The position numbers were made by a program, and so were the translations under genes. Positions 45,901 to 55,000 of a DNA stretch of 64,000 nt are shown piece by piece. The stretch lies in NCBI GenBank assembly GCA_916610825.1, contig OU744448.1:27302107-27366106 (forward strand), in the 5' to 3' direction. The notes below the pieces were generated by a model. It did no database searches. It saw only the letters and a program-made list of their open reading frames with translations, and was not told the DNA's origin. The first letter of the stretch is position 1, and each line of letters starts with the position of its first letter. The stretch comes from Haliclystus octoradiatus. Taxonomy: Eukaryota; Cnidaria; Staurozoa; Stauromedusae; Haliclystidae.

Positions 45901-48900
45901 GCAGAAGTTTAAGTGTGGTACAGTAGCTAATATTTTCATTTAGCAACAATAAAAACAAATAATTGGAATGTTCTTAATTTCCACACACAAACTGACTACT
46001 AGTCTCAATTTCTGTAGATGAGGACGAAAACGGTACAGACTGTGTGGTGATAAATAATTCAGATTTATTTTCTAAAGAATGCATTATGGCGCCATAGGCT
46101 TACCATAGGCTCTACAGTATGGGAAATTTGATTTTATAACTGTTTTCTGTCAAAACTACTATTTATATAGCCATCAACTGATTCTATTTCCATACATTTT
46201 CAGGAACTGGGGAATTGAAAGCTCGGATAAAGGATTTATCTAGATACAGGCGAAATGGCATCAAAAAGCTATCGGGTATACAATTCTACTTGACATACAA
46301 TTACATTCTTTGATAGAGCTCAATGAGTTTCTCCGTCCGCTGTTTTCGCATTATGTATGTGGCTTTCCTTCCATTTGATGATACATGCAGACCCACCAGT
46401 TTTGATGTTGGATACCATAATGATGAACTAACATTGATTTGCACATGGAGGACAGTACCATGTAACATTCAAACTTATGAAATATCCCCCCTCTACGGTG
46501 CAGGTGAAAATAGGAACATTGAGCTAGTTAAAATATGTTTTTTTTTATAGGAACGGGAAGTGGAAACTGGCCTCATTTGGGGGATGTTAAGAGAGGGGAC
46601 TTGACAAGTTCGGTTGTGGTTCATACACATTTGCAATAAGCAAATTGAAAAATGTTGCTCTTTATATCTCTTATTGCAAAGTGATAAATGTTGCTCTTTA
46701 TATTCTTATTGCGTGACAGGTTGTCGAGAGTATGATGAATTACGTTTCCAACGCGAAAAGAAGAAAGAGAACAGGAAACGACTGGTAAGTATTCAATGAC
46801 GAGATTAATTATTGGCATTTCATACACATGCTACATCTGACATGCTATTTCTAACATGTTAGACTAATTCCCCTGTGAAAATATATTCATGAGTCCATGA
46901 AAAGTTCATGAACAGTTCATTAACAATTTTCATAATCATTTTTTTTTTAGGTTCATGAACAGTCACATACAGTTCATGAACATGAAATTGTTTAAAAGCT
47001 CATGAACATTTTTTTTTAGGTTCATGAACAGTCATATACAGTTCATGAACATGAAATTGTTTAAAAGTTCATGGACGTTGTTTTTTAGGTTCATGAACAG
47101 TCGCAGACAGTTCATGAACATGAAATTGTTTAAAAGTTCATGAACATTCTTTTTTAGGTTCATGAACAGTCGCAGACAGTTCATGAACATGAAATTGTTC
47201 AAAAGTTCATGACCATTTATTTTAGGTTCATGAACAGTCACATACAGTTCATGAACATTGTTTTTTAGGTTCATGAACAGTCACATACAGTTCATGAACA
47301 TGAAATTGTTTAAAAGTTCATGAACATTTCCTTGAACTGCTCAATAACTTCTCATGAACGACTCCTGGATAAAGCAGTTACAAAAATGAAAAACAGACCA
47401 ATTATCATAGATGAATTGTTATGAAAGTATGCATGGGCGGTTCATGAACTCTTAGATTGTTTTTTCATTGGATGCGTATGTGTTTTCATTCGTCACTGAA
47501 AAGATTGTCTGCAAAGTCAGAAAAGTTTGAAGCTCCCTCTTATGTACAGCAATTTAAAACATTAATTTGTACTTTTTATATACAATCTAATAATATAGTA
47601 AAACTTATCTATTTATGTTGCAATGTGATTCAAAATCTACAATTATTTACATATTTACATCGTAATTACTTATGTACCATTCCCATATATCAAACAAATG
47701 ATTGACAATATTTGAATCCATAGAAAACTGAATGGACATTTAAATAAGGTGGGCATTAGGGAAGTTTGCTAACATATCCTTTGGATTTGGGTAATTTTGA
47801 AGTTTAATAAAAGTTTCTTTTGAGTGACGTTTGAAACTTCAATAATTTCAATATCATTATCAGCCTGACATGGTAAACAAGGGCAAGTCTTATTGAATTA
47901 ATTAAATTATACTGATCTCGTTTACATCATGGCCTAATGCTCTGTCGCTAGAAAGTTGATAAAGTTCCTGCAGAAAACGGTGCAGCAGTTCATGAACAGT
48001 TCATGAGCGTTAAATGGCACCACATTTTTATGAACAGTTCATGAAAATTGGGGCCATTCAACGTTCATGAACTGTTCACGGACTCCTGAACTGTTCATCA
48101 TAGGTGAGGGGTTATATTTCTGGGTTGACAGAGAGGAAGGTTTATTCCTGCTATAAATGAAAATTGATTGTTTTTTTTCTAAATCCTGATACATTTTCTT
48201 TCTTTCTAGCAAATTGTTTCTCCTCCGCGAACAACAAAATCATCTCAATTTAAGAAAGAGTAAGTCATATTAACCACTCAATTGCCTTATTGATTTTCTT
48301 TCCTGCAGAACTAATATCACCAATTTTATATTTGCTATTTACTTCAAGTTTGTTACCCTGCTCTACTACAACAAGCAAGTGGGTAGTTGATGCTTGTCAA
48401 TGAAAAACTTACCCTGAAAGTAGCCAACAAACTACAAGAGTCTGATGAGGGGGATATGTTATCTAAAGCACAGTTTAATTTCAATTCCCTTTGAATTATG
48501 TGACATTCGTTTTTCGAATAATATTATTTTTGAAACCAAGAGAGTCCATAGTTGAAAAATTCTTTGAATTGTTTAAACTACTTGTCAAACCGCTCATCAT
48601 CATGGGTGTGTCTTTAAAGGTACTAAATATCATCAGCAACTGTCCCTATTTTTGGATGGTCGTTACCCTAAGGTTCCCTTTTCATGTGATTGGGCTCAAT
48701 AGTATTCTATATGATGATTGTTTTATTAAATATGAGTTCTCAACTTTATTTACAGAGATGATGCAGATGACGATAAACCATCTTATGAAACTGGTATGAT
48801 ATCTATTATTTTATGTATCTAAATGGTCTACTAGTCAATTAAAAACCTCTGCCGTATGCCATAGCTATTTGTCAATATTGTCAACAATTGCATTATCTTT

Positions 48901-50484
48901 ATATTAACTTTGCTTATTTTTATACCCTACTTCTGGCACGCTATGTAAAATATAAAATCTGTAATATGGATTATAGAGTGTGCGTTTTCTACACAAGAGC
49001 TCTGCAAACCCTTCTTAAACATTAATATATGCCACGCCCCGAATTCAAGCGTACTACAATTTGCCATCATATCCCTCATGAAGTACCAGTTCTTGAACGT
49101 TAAACAGATCCATTGTCATGGACAATAGTTCACAATTAAATTATGAAAACCAGGTCATTAAATGTTCATGAATTCTTTTTGGCTTGATCAGAAACAGGTT
49201 ACGAAGTGTTGATAAAATATTCATAAAGTTTTTCACAGCTGGTATTGGCAAGTCACTGCATCGATGTCTATGCGTATCTGAAATGCGCATTAATCATAGT
49301 GTGCTAGCATGAGATTTATTCAATATGTTACATGCGTGTATAAATATTGTAGTAATTACTTGATTGTCTATCCAATTGCAGTGTTAAGGTGCTCAATGTC
49401 ACGTAATAACAGAGCGGTAAATGAATAGATAGAGCTAATGACTACACATTTTTGAATCTGTGTGAGTTCTATTAGATGACTTACGAGCTTATGTATGATT
49501 GACATGTATGGCTTTAGTCCCGCATACTTCACTCACAATCACTACACTGTTTTTGTCTTGACTTCATGTTTAGTATTCATAGAGAGATGAATAATTCATG
49601 GTAATATTTTCTTTCAGATGGATCAGGTTCCTTCATTGATTGTGATGAACTTATGAGAAATGATTCATCGAGATCACTTTTATCAGATAAAGAGAAAAAG
49701 GTAATTCCCTCTATCAAACGTACAATTGTGTTCCCAAGATCAGCTGACGCCCTCAATATCATTCTCAATATCACTTATCTATTGTATTTCTCGAAATCTT
49801 GATTGGGAGGGGGCGTGTCAAACGCGCAAAGGCTGCCTGTCAATTTTTTGCCTTTAAAGACTTTGAGATGACTAGCAGCCGTTTTAGACTATTTAATATA
49901 CACGATGATTCATTATTTATCTCCTTTTAGCTTTGTCATTCAATGGATATAACTTGTTCACGGTATTTAACTATCAAAGGACTGGTGCTAAAGGTAACGT
50001 CAGGGGGTAACGTAGACCTCAAAAATGCCACAAATTATCTGTTGCATTTTGTATTCACGATCTTATAACTGTTGACAAACTTTTAATGCACGGTTTTATT
50101 GAGGATTTTAAGTAACATCAATTGAAATTATGAAGTTATTTTCATTGAACTCTTCAATCGCCTACATCAAGAGATGCAATAGATTAGTTCAGGGAAACAA
50201 AATACTTCCCAAGGAATCAATTCTTTCAATTATACATTATCTTTCCGTTTATCTAATAATGAAACCGCGAGGAAAGATGTTAGACATTACTTCTCTTTCA
50301 ATAGAACTATATTCGACTATGGAGCTCATTGCGAACTGAAGTAATTGTGTCAAAAAATGTAAACATATTTAAAAAACGTTTAAACAAAGTATTATTACCC
50401 AATCAAAATAATCAAAATAGCTTGTAATAAATTTTCAACTATACATAATTTATCCTATACTCACTAAGAAATTACTAATTTATC

Positions 50485-50523
<39 letters not shown>

Positions 50524-50952
50524 CGCATACGTACAGAGATTTACACACTAATATTCGGTGATATAGAATATTCGTCGTATTATCATTCTCTCCCAACTCG
50601 TGCATAAAAAACGTACGCGCTCATCAACCATGAAGTAATATCTATATCACGAGTACTCTTTTTGTTGGATTTTAATCCCAATAAAGATACATGATTTAAT
50701 GTGAAAGGTATATTAGTTGGCTATCACTATTCACTATATCATTTTCTATTCAGAACAAGATGGTTGCTAACGACAAGTATGTTTGTTTTACCTATGGTTT
50801 ACTACCACAATTTTGTTTTGATTTTATAGGAATATTGTTGCAAAGCACAAGGTATTCACACAAAGAATCGCCCAACAACCGGCATATCATCTGATGAGAA
50901 AACTTCAATCAGTCACTTCTTAAAATCATGCGGATGGTTACCTAGCGATTAA
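27940..50952 (+). CDS. TADA2B: Transcriptional adapter 2-beta (ADA2b), SAGA/GCN5 complex adaptor; 20 exons
   Basis: Host gene, complete, 450 codons. Exons: 27940-27991, 31782-31891, 32907-32966, 33606-33700, 35561-35601, 36339-36389, 37805-37855, 39133-39236, 40151-40223, 42144-42207, 42655-42701, 45608-45638, 45730-45809, 46204-46275, 46720-46784, 48210-48259, 48756-48793, 49618-49700, 49931-49993, 50830-50952. All junctions are GT-AG and the phases join. Domains: ZZ zinc finger (about 30-74; paired Cys such as FHCNYC, VKCAEC and DLCLQCF, then His pairs in GNHKRGH); SANT/Myb (about 75-125; EEEVLLLDAVEQHGLGNW); the ADA2b signature EQQELGYMPLRDDFE; the LSRYRRNGIKKL block; and the C-terminal SWIRM-like end (ISHFLKSCGWLPSD). 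ADA2b binds GCN5/PCAF in the nucleus and stimulates histone acetylation. Human TADA2B has 420 residues. Several exons are tiny (31-51 bases) and introns are rich in mobile elements. A second ATG lies 10 codons downstream. Confidence 0.95.
28584..28621. repeat. CAT trinucleotide microsatellite
   Basis: About ten CAT units in TADA2B intron 1. A His-run reading frame over it is an artefact. Confidence 0.9.
28622..29150 (+). mobile_element. Degenerate LINE fragment (C-terminal part of a non-LTR reverse transcriptase ORF)
   Basis: Translated pieces match the region after the RT catalytic core of Jockey/CR1/RTE-like LINEs: DIEIILTSNMKFSSHCATI, then (in other frames) SPVWSPHLLKDL, and later FLKILHNIVDLPISEMF. 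The usual conserved order is kept, but frames shift and stop codons interrupt, so it is a dead fragment. It lies in TADA2B intron 1 in the same direction as the gene. Confidence 0.6.
29160..31030 (+). other. Rest of TADA2B intron 1, no feature seen
   Basis: AT-rich intron sequence with chance reading frames only. Confidence 0.4.
31055..31112 (-). repeat. tRNA-like (SINE-type) fragment
   Basis: On the minus strand ggttggttaagcgaggcaat followed by ggggctcaaatccccag resembles a tRNA D-arm region and T-arm (B box). It cannot fold as a full tRNA, so a tRNA-derived SINE remnant is likely. Confidence 0.35.
33015..33194 (+). mobile_element. Diverged copy of the TACAGT MITE family
   Basis: Contains cagtgaaacctgtgtataa, taacagccatttatct, and an end with gatttcactgta, in the same order as better copies at 34508, 40437, 41834 and 62447. 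Lies in TADA2B intron 3. Confidence 0.6.
34508..34649 (+). mobile_element. TACAGT-family MITE
   Basis: Inverted ends TACAGTGAAACCTGTATATA and the complement of ACAGTCAAACCTGTTATAAT. The interior includes gaccaatacagacaggtggc. TA at both borders fits a Tc1/mariner-type target duplication. Short copy in TADA2B intron 4. Confidence 0.75.
34983..35135 (+). repeat. Hairpin repeat containing a hammerhead-like core
   Basis: The stretches ctcgctactccgagttt (near 35011) and aactcggagtagcaag (near 35096) are inverted, and the outer parts (gagtcaaaaa / ttttttgagtcat) also pair. The right half holds the hammerhead-like motif at 35068-35111. Confidence 0.6.
35068..35111 (+). ncRNA. Hammerhead-like motif with one core change
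   Basis: Stem I is cttgc/gcaag (5 perfect pairs). CTGATGA is at 35073-35079. Stem II is weak. AAAA stands where GAAA is expected. Stem III is a C-G pair plus A-U around tcgga, with GTA as cleavage triplet. Same layout as the motif at 45333. Confidence 0.5.
35258..35333 (-). repeat. tRNA-derived SINE head
   Basis: On the minus strand ttagtgtaatggttaggg (A-box-like) is followed, about 30 bases later, by gggttcaatccctgg (B box). The order and spacing are tRNA-like, but the arms do not form a complete tRNA, so it is read as a SINE. It lies in TADA2B intron 4. Confidence 0.6.
37372..37595. repeat. TTCATGAA satellite block 1
   Basis: Many copies of the 8-base palindrome ttcatgaa and one-base variants, usually as agttcatgaacagttcatga, irregularly spaced, in TADA2B intron 6. 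Confidence 0.85.
37972..37988. repeat. Short GAT microsatellite
   Basis: About five GAT units, TADA2B intron 7. Confidence 0.7.
38214..38592 (+). mobile_element. GGCGCACAG-family element, copy A, with terminal hairpin
   Basis: The part 38386-38592 is a palindrome: tacaaagcaattggcgcaca and aatttcctatgagctatta on the left mirror taggaaactgtgcgccaatt on the right. The left part (gattgatttagagtttgacg onward) is shared with copies at 43945 (same strand) and 60540 (opposite strand). No coding capacity; a hairpin MITE is likely. TADA2B intron 7. Confidence 0.75.
39364..39407 (-). ncRNA. Hammerhead-like motif, minus strand
   Basis: On the minus strand: stem I ccgt/acgg, core box CTGAAGA (one change from CTGATGA), a longer stem II region, GAAA, stem III C-tctga-G, and cleavage triplet GTA. 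The sequence after it (aacggaaaaaggcttttgcc) recurs at 55095, marking a common repeat family. Confidence 0.5.
39437..39595. repeat. Inverted repeat whose arms are hammerhead-derived
   Basis: The left arm (gtcaaagaatacacattcat onward, about 39443-39507) mirrors the right arm (about 39530-39592). The right arm on the plus strand has CTGATGA, a gattgcgtaatc hairpin and a GGAAC box. The left arm on the minus strand has ctgaata, gcgtaa and GAAAC with GTA. Both arms look like decayed hammerheads placed head to head. Confidence 0.55.
39665..39830 (+). mobile_element. Very diverged MITE-like fragment (TACAGT family)
   Basis: Contains attgaccattactgacaggt, tgacctcttatacagtg and a later gtatagaggtgattgat, resembling parts of the TACAGT MITE. 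Borders unclear. Confidence 0.4.
40437..40617 (+). mobile_element. TACAGT-family MITE
   Basis: Near-perfect inverted ends (tacagtcaaacctgttataa left; complement of acaggtttcactgta right) flanked by TA. Internal doubled unit ccacctgtctatagtggtca. 181 bases, in TADA2B intron 9. Confidence 0.85.
40773..41770 (-). mobile_element. Non-autonomous DNA transposon with inverted ends, copy 2
   Basis: Reverse-orientation partner of 15978-17011. Ends gttaaagaccataaaatgac (left) and ggtcattcgaaactctttaa (right). Interior shares ctaaaaatagttagttacat, gacaatcctctgacgtgag and the ggtggacgtcgtaagggc block with copy 1. TADA2B intron 9, opposite in direction to the gene if copy 1 is taken as plus. Confidence 0.85.
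41834..42012 (+). mobile_element. TACAGT-family MITE
   Basis: Ends tacagtgaaacttgtatata and aggtttgactgta. 179 bases. The doubled internal unit gaccactatagacaggtggc shows that it lies in the inverse sense relative to the copy at 40437. Confidence 0.85.
43090..43455 (-). mobile_element. tRNA-derived SINE, copy 1
   Basis: On the minus strand the head has an A-box-like stretch (ggcttcgatggcagagc) and a B box (gtggttcaaatcctccca). The body follows: gacatcaaatgag-like, atggaatgg-like, gatctgcagtgtcgcggctg-like, and ends with cactcctctagaaatagagg. Two other copies with the same order occur at 61140 and 63298. It lies in TADA2B intron 11. Confidence 0.75.
43945..44265 (+). mobile_element. GGCGCACAG-family element, copy B, interrupted by a Penelope-like element
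   Basis: Shares gattggtttagagtttgatg, ccaaatcacccatagcaaaa, tgagaatttgcaatttgatc and ggcgcacagtttccaatgag with copies A and C. The match stops where the Penelope-like sequence begins, near 44265, suggesting that the retroelement landed in it or picked it up. Confidence 0.7.
44245..45390 (+). mobile_element. Penelope-like retroelement, 3' part with GIY-YIG endonuclease
   Basis: Translated blocks match the end of the reverse transcriptase and the linker of Penelope-like elements (SNYPPSIIKQIPTAINKRLS, VIWFNQPYNKSVKTDIGK, HFPKTHSFHKIFN), then a GIY-YIG endonuclease. In the latter CNFRKRELCPMNNNCLKESI supplies the Cys motif and YIGLTENTFKTRYNQHEHSF the GIY-YIG core, followed by SKFIWHLKE. The copy lacks the catalytic RT part and is broken. 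The downstream region ends with a hammerhead motif (45333), as in terminal repeats of this family. It lies in TADA2B intron 11, same direction as the gene. Confidence 0.88.
45333..45372 (+). ncRNA. Hammerhead ribozyme of the Penelope-like element
   Basis: Complete core. Stem I is ttgc (45333-45336) with gcaa (45369-45372). CTGATGA is 45337-45343. Stem II is CGCC/GGCG with a two-base loop. GAAA is 45356-45359. Stem III is two pairs (A-U, C-G) around ttcta, and the cleavage triplet GTA ends at 45368. It is placed about 190 bases after the endonuclease frame, where hammerheads are known in this retroelement class. Confidence 0.7.
46888..47450. repeat. TTCATGAA satellite block 2
   Basis: Five to six irregular tandem units of about 60-73 bases. 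Each has ttcatgaacagtc, then cagttcatgaacatgaaatt, then a run of T. Every unit carries three or four copies of the ttcatgaa palindrome. The minus-strand reading frame over it is a repeat artefact. TADA2B intron 15. Confidence 0.9.
47982..48100. repeat. TTCATGAA satellite block 3
   Basis: About seven ttcatgaa or one-base variants (for example gcagttcatgaacagttcat), 900 bases upstream of exon 16 and in the same intron as block 2. Confidence 0.8.
49827..49895 (+). mobile_element. Two terminal sequences of the 1-kb transposon, joined end to end
   Basis: A right-end-like sequence (gcaaaggctgcctgtcaatt) leads into tttaaag and directly into a left-end-like sequence (actttgagatgactagcagc). No interior lies between or around them. 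Lies in TADA2B intron 18. Confidence 0.6.
50487..50521. repeat. AT dinucleotide microsatellite
   Basis: About 17 AT units in TADA2B intron 19. Confidence 0.9.
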
Positions 50953-51026
50953 TCATTTAAGTCATTTAATAGTATTACAGTAATTAGTTTATTAATATTT
51001 ATAGAAGTCTTTGTCAATTGTCATAA

Positions 51027-51056
51027 ACAATAAATAATAATTTATAACTTAATAAA
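51027..51056 (+). terminator. Poly(A) signal of TADA2B
   Basis: AATAAA-type hexamers (acaataaataataa, then cttaataaaaaagg) about 75-100 bases after the stop codon, on the same strand and without another gene between. Confidence 0.6.
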
Positions 51057-51059
51057 AAA

Positions 51060-52046
51060 GGTTGTCCCACCTTAATGAATAAGAAGTATACTTTTTATAC
51101 ATGTTATTCAATCTTCACATCATCCACGAATGTATATATGCAATTTCAAATCAATGTTTCGTTTTTGAAGTGGATATCCAAATAAGTGGAATATAGATCG
51201 CAACATTTTAAACGTCACAATACTGTGCATGCGATTTTATTGACATTTATAGTTTTACGCATGCTTAGCGTGACGATTCACGTTAGAAAATGCGTCCTAT
51301 TAAATGATGAAATCGATCGTCTCCTCCTCTCTTTCTCGGGAACTTCACATGTGCTATTCGATTGTGTTGGAATGTGATTGACGATGAGGCTATTTGACAA
51401 CTCTATTTTTGACAATCACTCGTAGGTATCTACAATGTAAGCCGTCTCCTTATATGCAAATTTACAATACTTGAACCGAAGCAACATGGTGTTACGTAGT
51501 TTATGCTTCGCTCTGCACGTCAAAACTTCTATAATATAAATGATCAGCTATCATATGATCATATGTGGCGGCTGACCAAATAATTAGCTTGTTCTTAATT
51601 GCCACACGACCATTAAGATCTGAATAGTGTTTCTTTATAGCGTAATACACTATCCACTTGAGTTTAGACACGGAACGTGTGGTTCATATGTTATATTCGT
51701 CATTACTTCATCTTTTGTTAATTTCTTTCGTAAGAGGTTCCATGGAATTGGATGCGGTCGATGTAACGAAGTTATCATTCCATTTGGTAAGACTTTCAAC
51801 AGCTGTAACAAAAATTGTGCAATTTACACAACATTTTACAACTACACTCCTTTCTCTCTGAAGATCCTTGCGATATCAATAGAAATGAGTGAGTTTGACC
51901 ATATCTAAAAACCAACCCAGGGCTCAAAAAAGAACGGATACAGTACTTGATACGAACAATCTCTATAAACTATGATACTATGAAGGGTCGTAAATATGCA
52001 GAATAGAAGTGCGTCAGAATTTTCAGACTCCGATTTATAAAAGTTC
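51060..52046. other. Intergenic space between the convergent TADA2B and HAP2 genes
   Basis: No supported gene. Short frames here have no recognised domain. The 3' UTRs of both genes probably fall here. Confidence 0.5.
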
Positions 52047-55000
52047 TTATAGAAGAATCTGATAGAATCTGAGGCCAGCTCCGAAAATGTAAGTAAAATA
52101 GGTTCTGACTGTGGCTCCCGGCTACAAAAGAATTCAGACCAACTCATGTCGAAAGTCCACATTTATAATTAATTGACCCAGAGCTATAAGCAAACATAGA
52201 GAGGCACAACATTGGGATAGCAGAGATTGCTTTTACTATTCTCGTAACTTTTTATTTTAATGTTCACCTGAGCGACAGGATTGACTTCGAATGAATAAGA
52301 ATCCACTTCTTTGCTGCGTGCTGTTAGTTTTCCTTGCAAACTAAATTGTCGACCAGGATCCTGCAATGTAGTTGATAAGTCGATAAGCTGATGATATGTG
52401 AGGCGAGAGGTTTCACTATTATATATTAGTGACCGTTGTATAGAGGTAGCCGCTATAACAGGTTTGAATGTATGTGTACTGTGTATATTCTATGTAGGTA
52501 CTAAGTCTACTAACTATGTACGATGTTAATTTAATTGTTAGATGTAAATATAATCTCTTTAATTACCTCCAATGAATTTGTTAATCTCTCTGGTGGTTCC
52601 GTGAAGTTCATAAAACAAACTTTCTGTGCATGAATCAGCGATAACAGATCTTCCTGGAATCAGAGGAAGTATGAAATATGTTCAGCTTATTAATCACGCA
52701 TTCCAAAGTAATAGATAATAATTGTATACTACCATTGTATACTATATACATACTTCTGTTATCTTAGGAAATGGGATGTTTTCAAGCGACTCAGCTTCCA
52801 TAACAGTTGCAGTTGAATAAGACGGCATTACATTTGAGGTTCCATTGAAATTGATTTCATCATCGTCGAATCCATCATATGCGCTATGAAATGACGCTGT
52901 TTCAAGTTCATTGCCTTCATTATTATTTGCTGTTGTAGATAATAGATTTGTGTTGTATTCATACAAGTTTTCAGGTTGTTGCTCATGATTAGAATGATGG
53001 TAAATTTGGATGTCAGGTTCGTCTGGTATTTCCTCTACATTTATAATGACATCATTTTGTTCTTCGTTGGTATCTGTTACTTCATTTGCATAATTAGTCT
53101 GCGATTCACAGTCATTGAATTCATTCGTGGTAGCCGCGGTAGTATTATCAACGTATGGGGATTCGTATAGTAATGTTGGTTGAAACTGTTGAGGTGCTGA
53201 GGTCTCATGTTGGTAACTGTTGGTTTTTGAATTTATTGCATTGCCAAGCAAAGGACCAGTTTGCAGTGGTGTTTTATGTACACTTGTGTTGGCTCCTAAT
53301 TGAACTCCGTCAGTAGCATCTTGGTACTCTGGAAGACTTGTGTCGCGTAGCCTGGTTACATCTTTCTTTTTCTTCTTTTTCTTAACTTTCATGTCATTGG
53401 TTTTACTCCTATTTTTAGCATCATCCATCTTCTTTTGTTGATTTAACTCTTTTGATGCCTTCTTATCCTTTTTCTTTTTATCTTTCTTTGATTTGTCCTT
53501 TTTACCTTTACGTTTTTTAGATGGAGTAATAACATCATGAGGTGATAAATCTGTAGACAGATACAAAATATAATATGATTTTATTTTATAACTTTCAGTG
53601 AAGAAATGACAACATTGCAATATATGACAAAAAGCTATGTGTTTCATATTCGGGATGTCCTTACTCGTGTCATTTACCCTCACTAGACTATGCGCTGTTG
53701 ACTATCTCAGTTCAAAACGGTTTGAATACAAAATTTCAACAATCTCATGGAAAGTAGACTATGGTCACCTACACAAATTCTTAGAAAGAGAAATACATAA
53801 AATTAACAATCAGCATTGATTTATTTATTCCCAATTTTTTATTCCCATAATTTGTTTGGCCAAGAACCTAACTTGACTCAATGCAACAAAATAATTCGAA
53901 TTCTTGATGTCTATATTGTCATTATCATCATAAGAAAATTAGTAGAATTTACATTTGATCTATTTACATAGCTAGCTATTCTGCAAAAAGTATGAAATGG
54001 TTTGCATTTCTATAATAGTTTGAATTTGATAGATTTGAACAGCAATTATGCACGTTAGCATGGCTATATAGATCATCGCTACAGTAATTACTGCAGTACT
54101 CGGCATATTACTGCATGTAACTGCAACTTGTTGGTATACGGGGACGTGTTAACTATTGAGACTATTTCAGAATTTTCAAAATATTCTAGGTATTGTTTCA
54201 ATGAACAAAGTATTTTGATGTAACCCGCGAAATTGTAATCAATTTTTATATATGCGTCGATAAAAATATATTTGGGTGTATACATTTTGGCCTGAATAAA
54301 ATATTTGAGGTATCAATTTGGAAAAACAAAATTTTTGAGGGCAAAATTCTGAGCTCAAATTGTCCCTGAAATTTCTTGAGTTGCCCTCCAGGGTTCACCA
54401 TGCAATCACATCTATTTGTACATACTTCATGGCATATTGGCTTTGATATAACCTATATATTTATACTTGATATATTGATTGGTCTTAGGGGAGGCATATA
54501 AACAATGAGAAATGAGAAACTGACTCCAAAGAATTTTGTTTGCCTATTAAACGCCACTGGGTTTCACGGGAGAAGATATTTGAACGGGAACAGTAGTTTG
54601 ACAGTGGTTATTGTCAATCAGGAAAAGAAAGAAGGGAATTACAAAGTGATTATTTAAAGCCATGCCTTCAATTTATAAGTTTTACAAACCTATTTCATGT
54701 TTTGAAATGTTCTCGTTTGTTTTTCCTCCGCCATCTTCCTTTGGAATATATTCTTTTGCTTTGTGAATAATTAACAAACATAGATTGAACAAGAGCATGA
54801 AAGGGAGTAAGATGAAGAAAAACACATTGTAGAAGAATACGACGACTGGTGAATGCTCATTGCCAGGTTCATTTGATTCATTAGTATCAACATCACTACA
54901 AAAGAAATATACAAGAGACAATTAAAGAAACATCATTCTACACAAAAGTATATTACAAAGATATAAGACGCACCAACAAAAGTGTTCAAAAAGTGTATAT

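Noticed and set aside
47032-47274. 80-residue minus-strand frame with HELLNNFMFMNC repeats
   Set aside because: It is a translation of the TTCATGAA satellite.
49577-49774. 65-residue minus-strand frame overlapping TADA2B exon 18
   Set aside because: Shadow frame of the exon on the plus strand.
50755-50778. A possible 23-base TADA2B exon between 49993 and 50830
   Set aside because: It has usable splice borders, but including it shifts the last exon out of the frame that matches the SWIRM-like end (CKAQGIHTKNRP...SCGWLPSD). Direct joining of 49993 to 50830 gives the correct phase.
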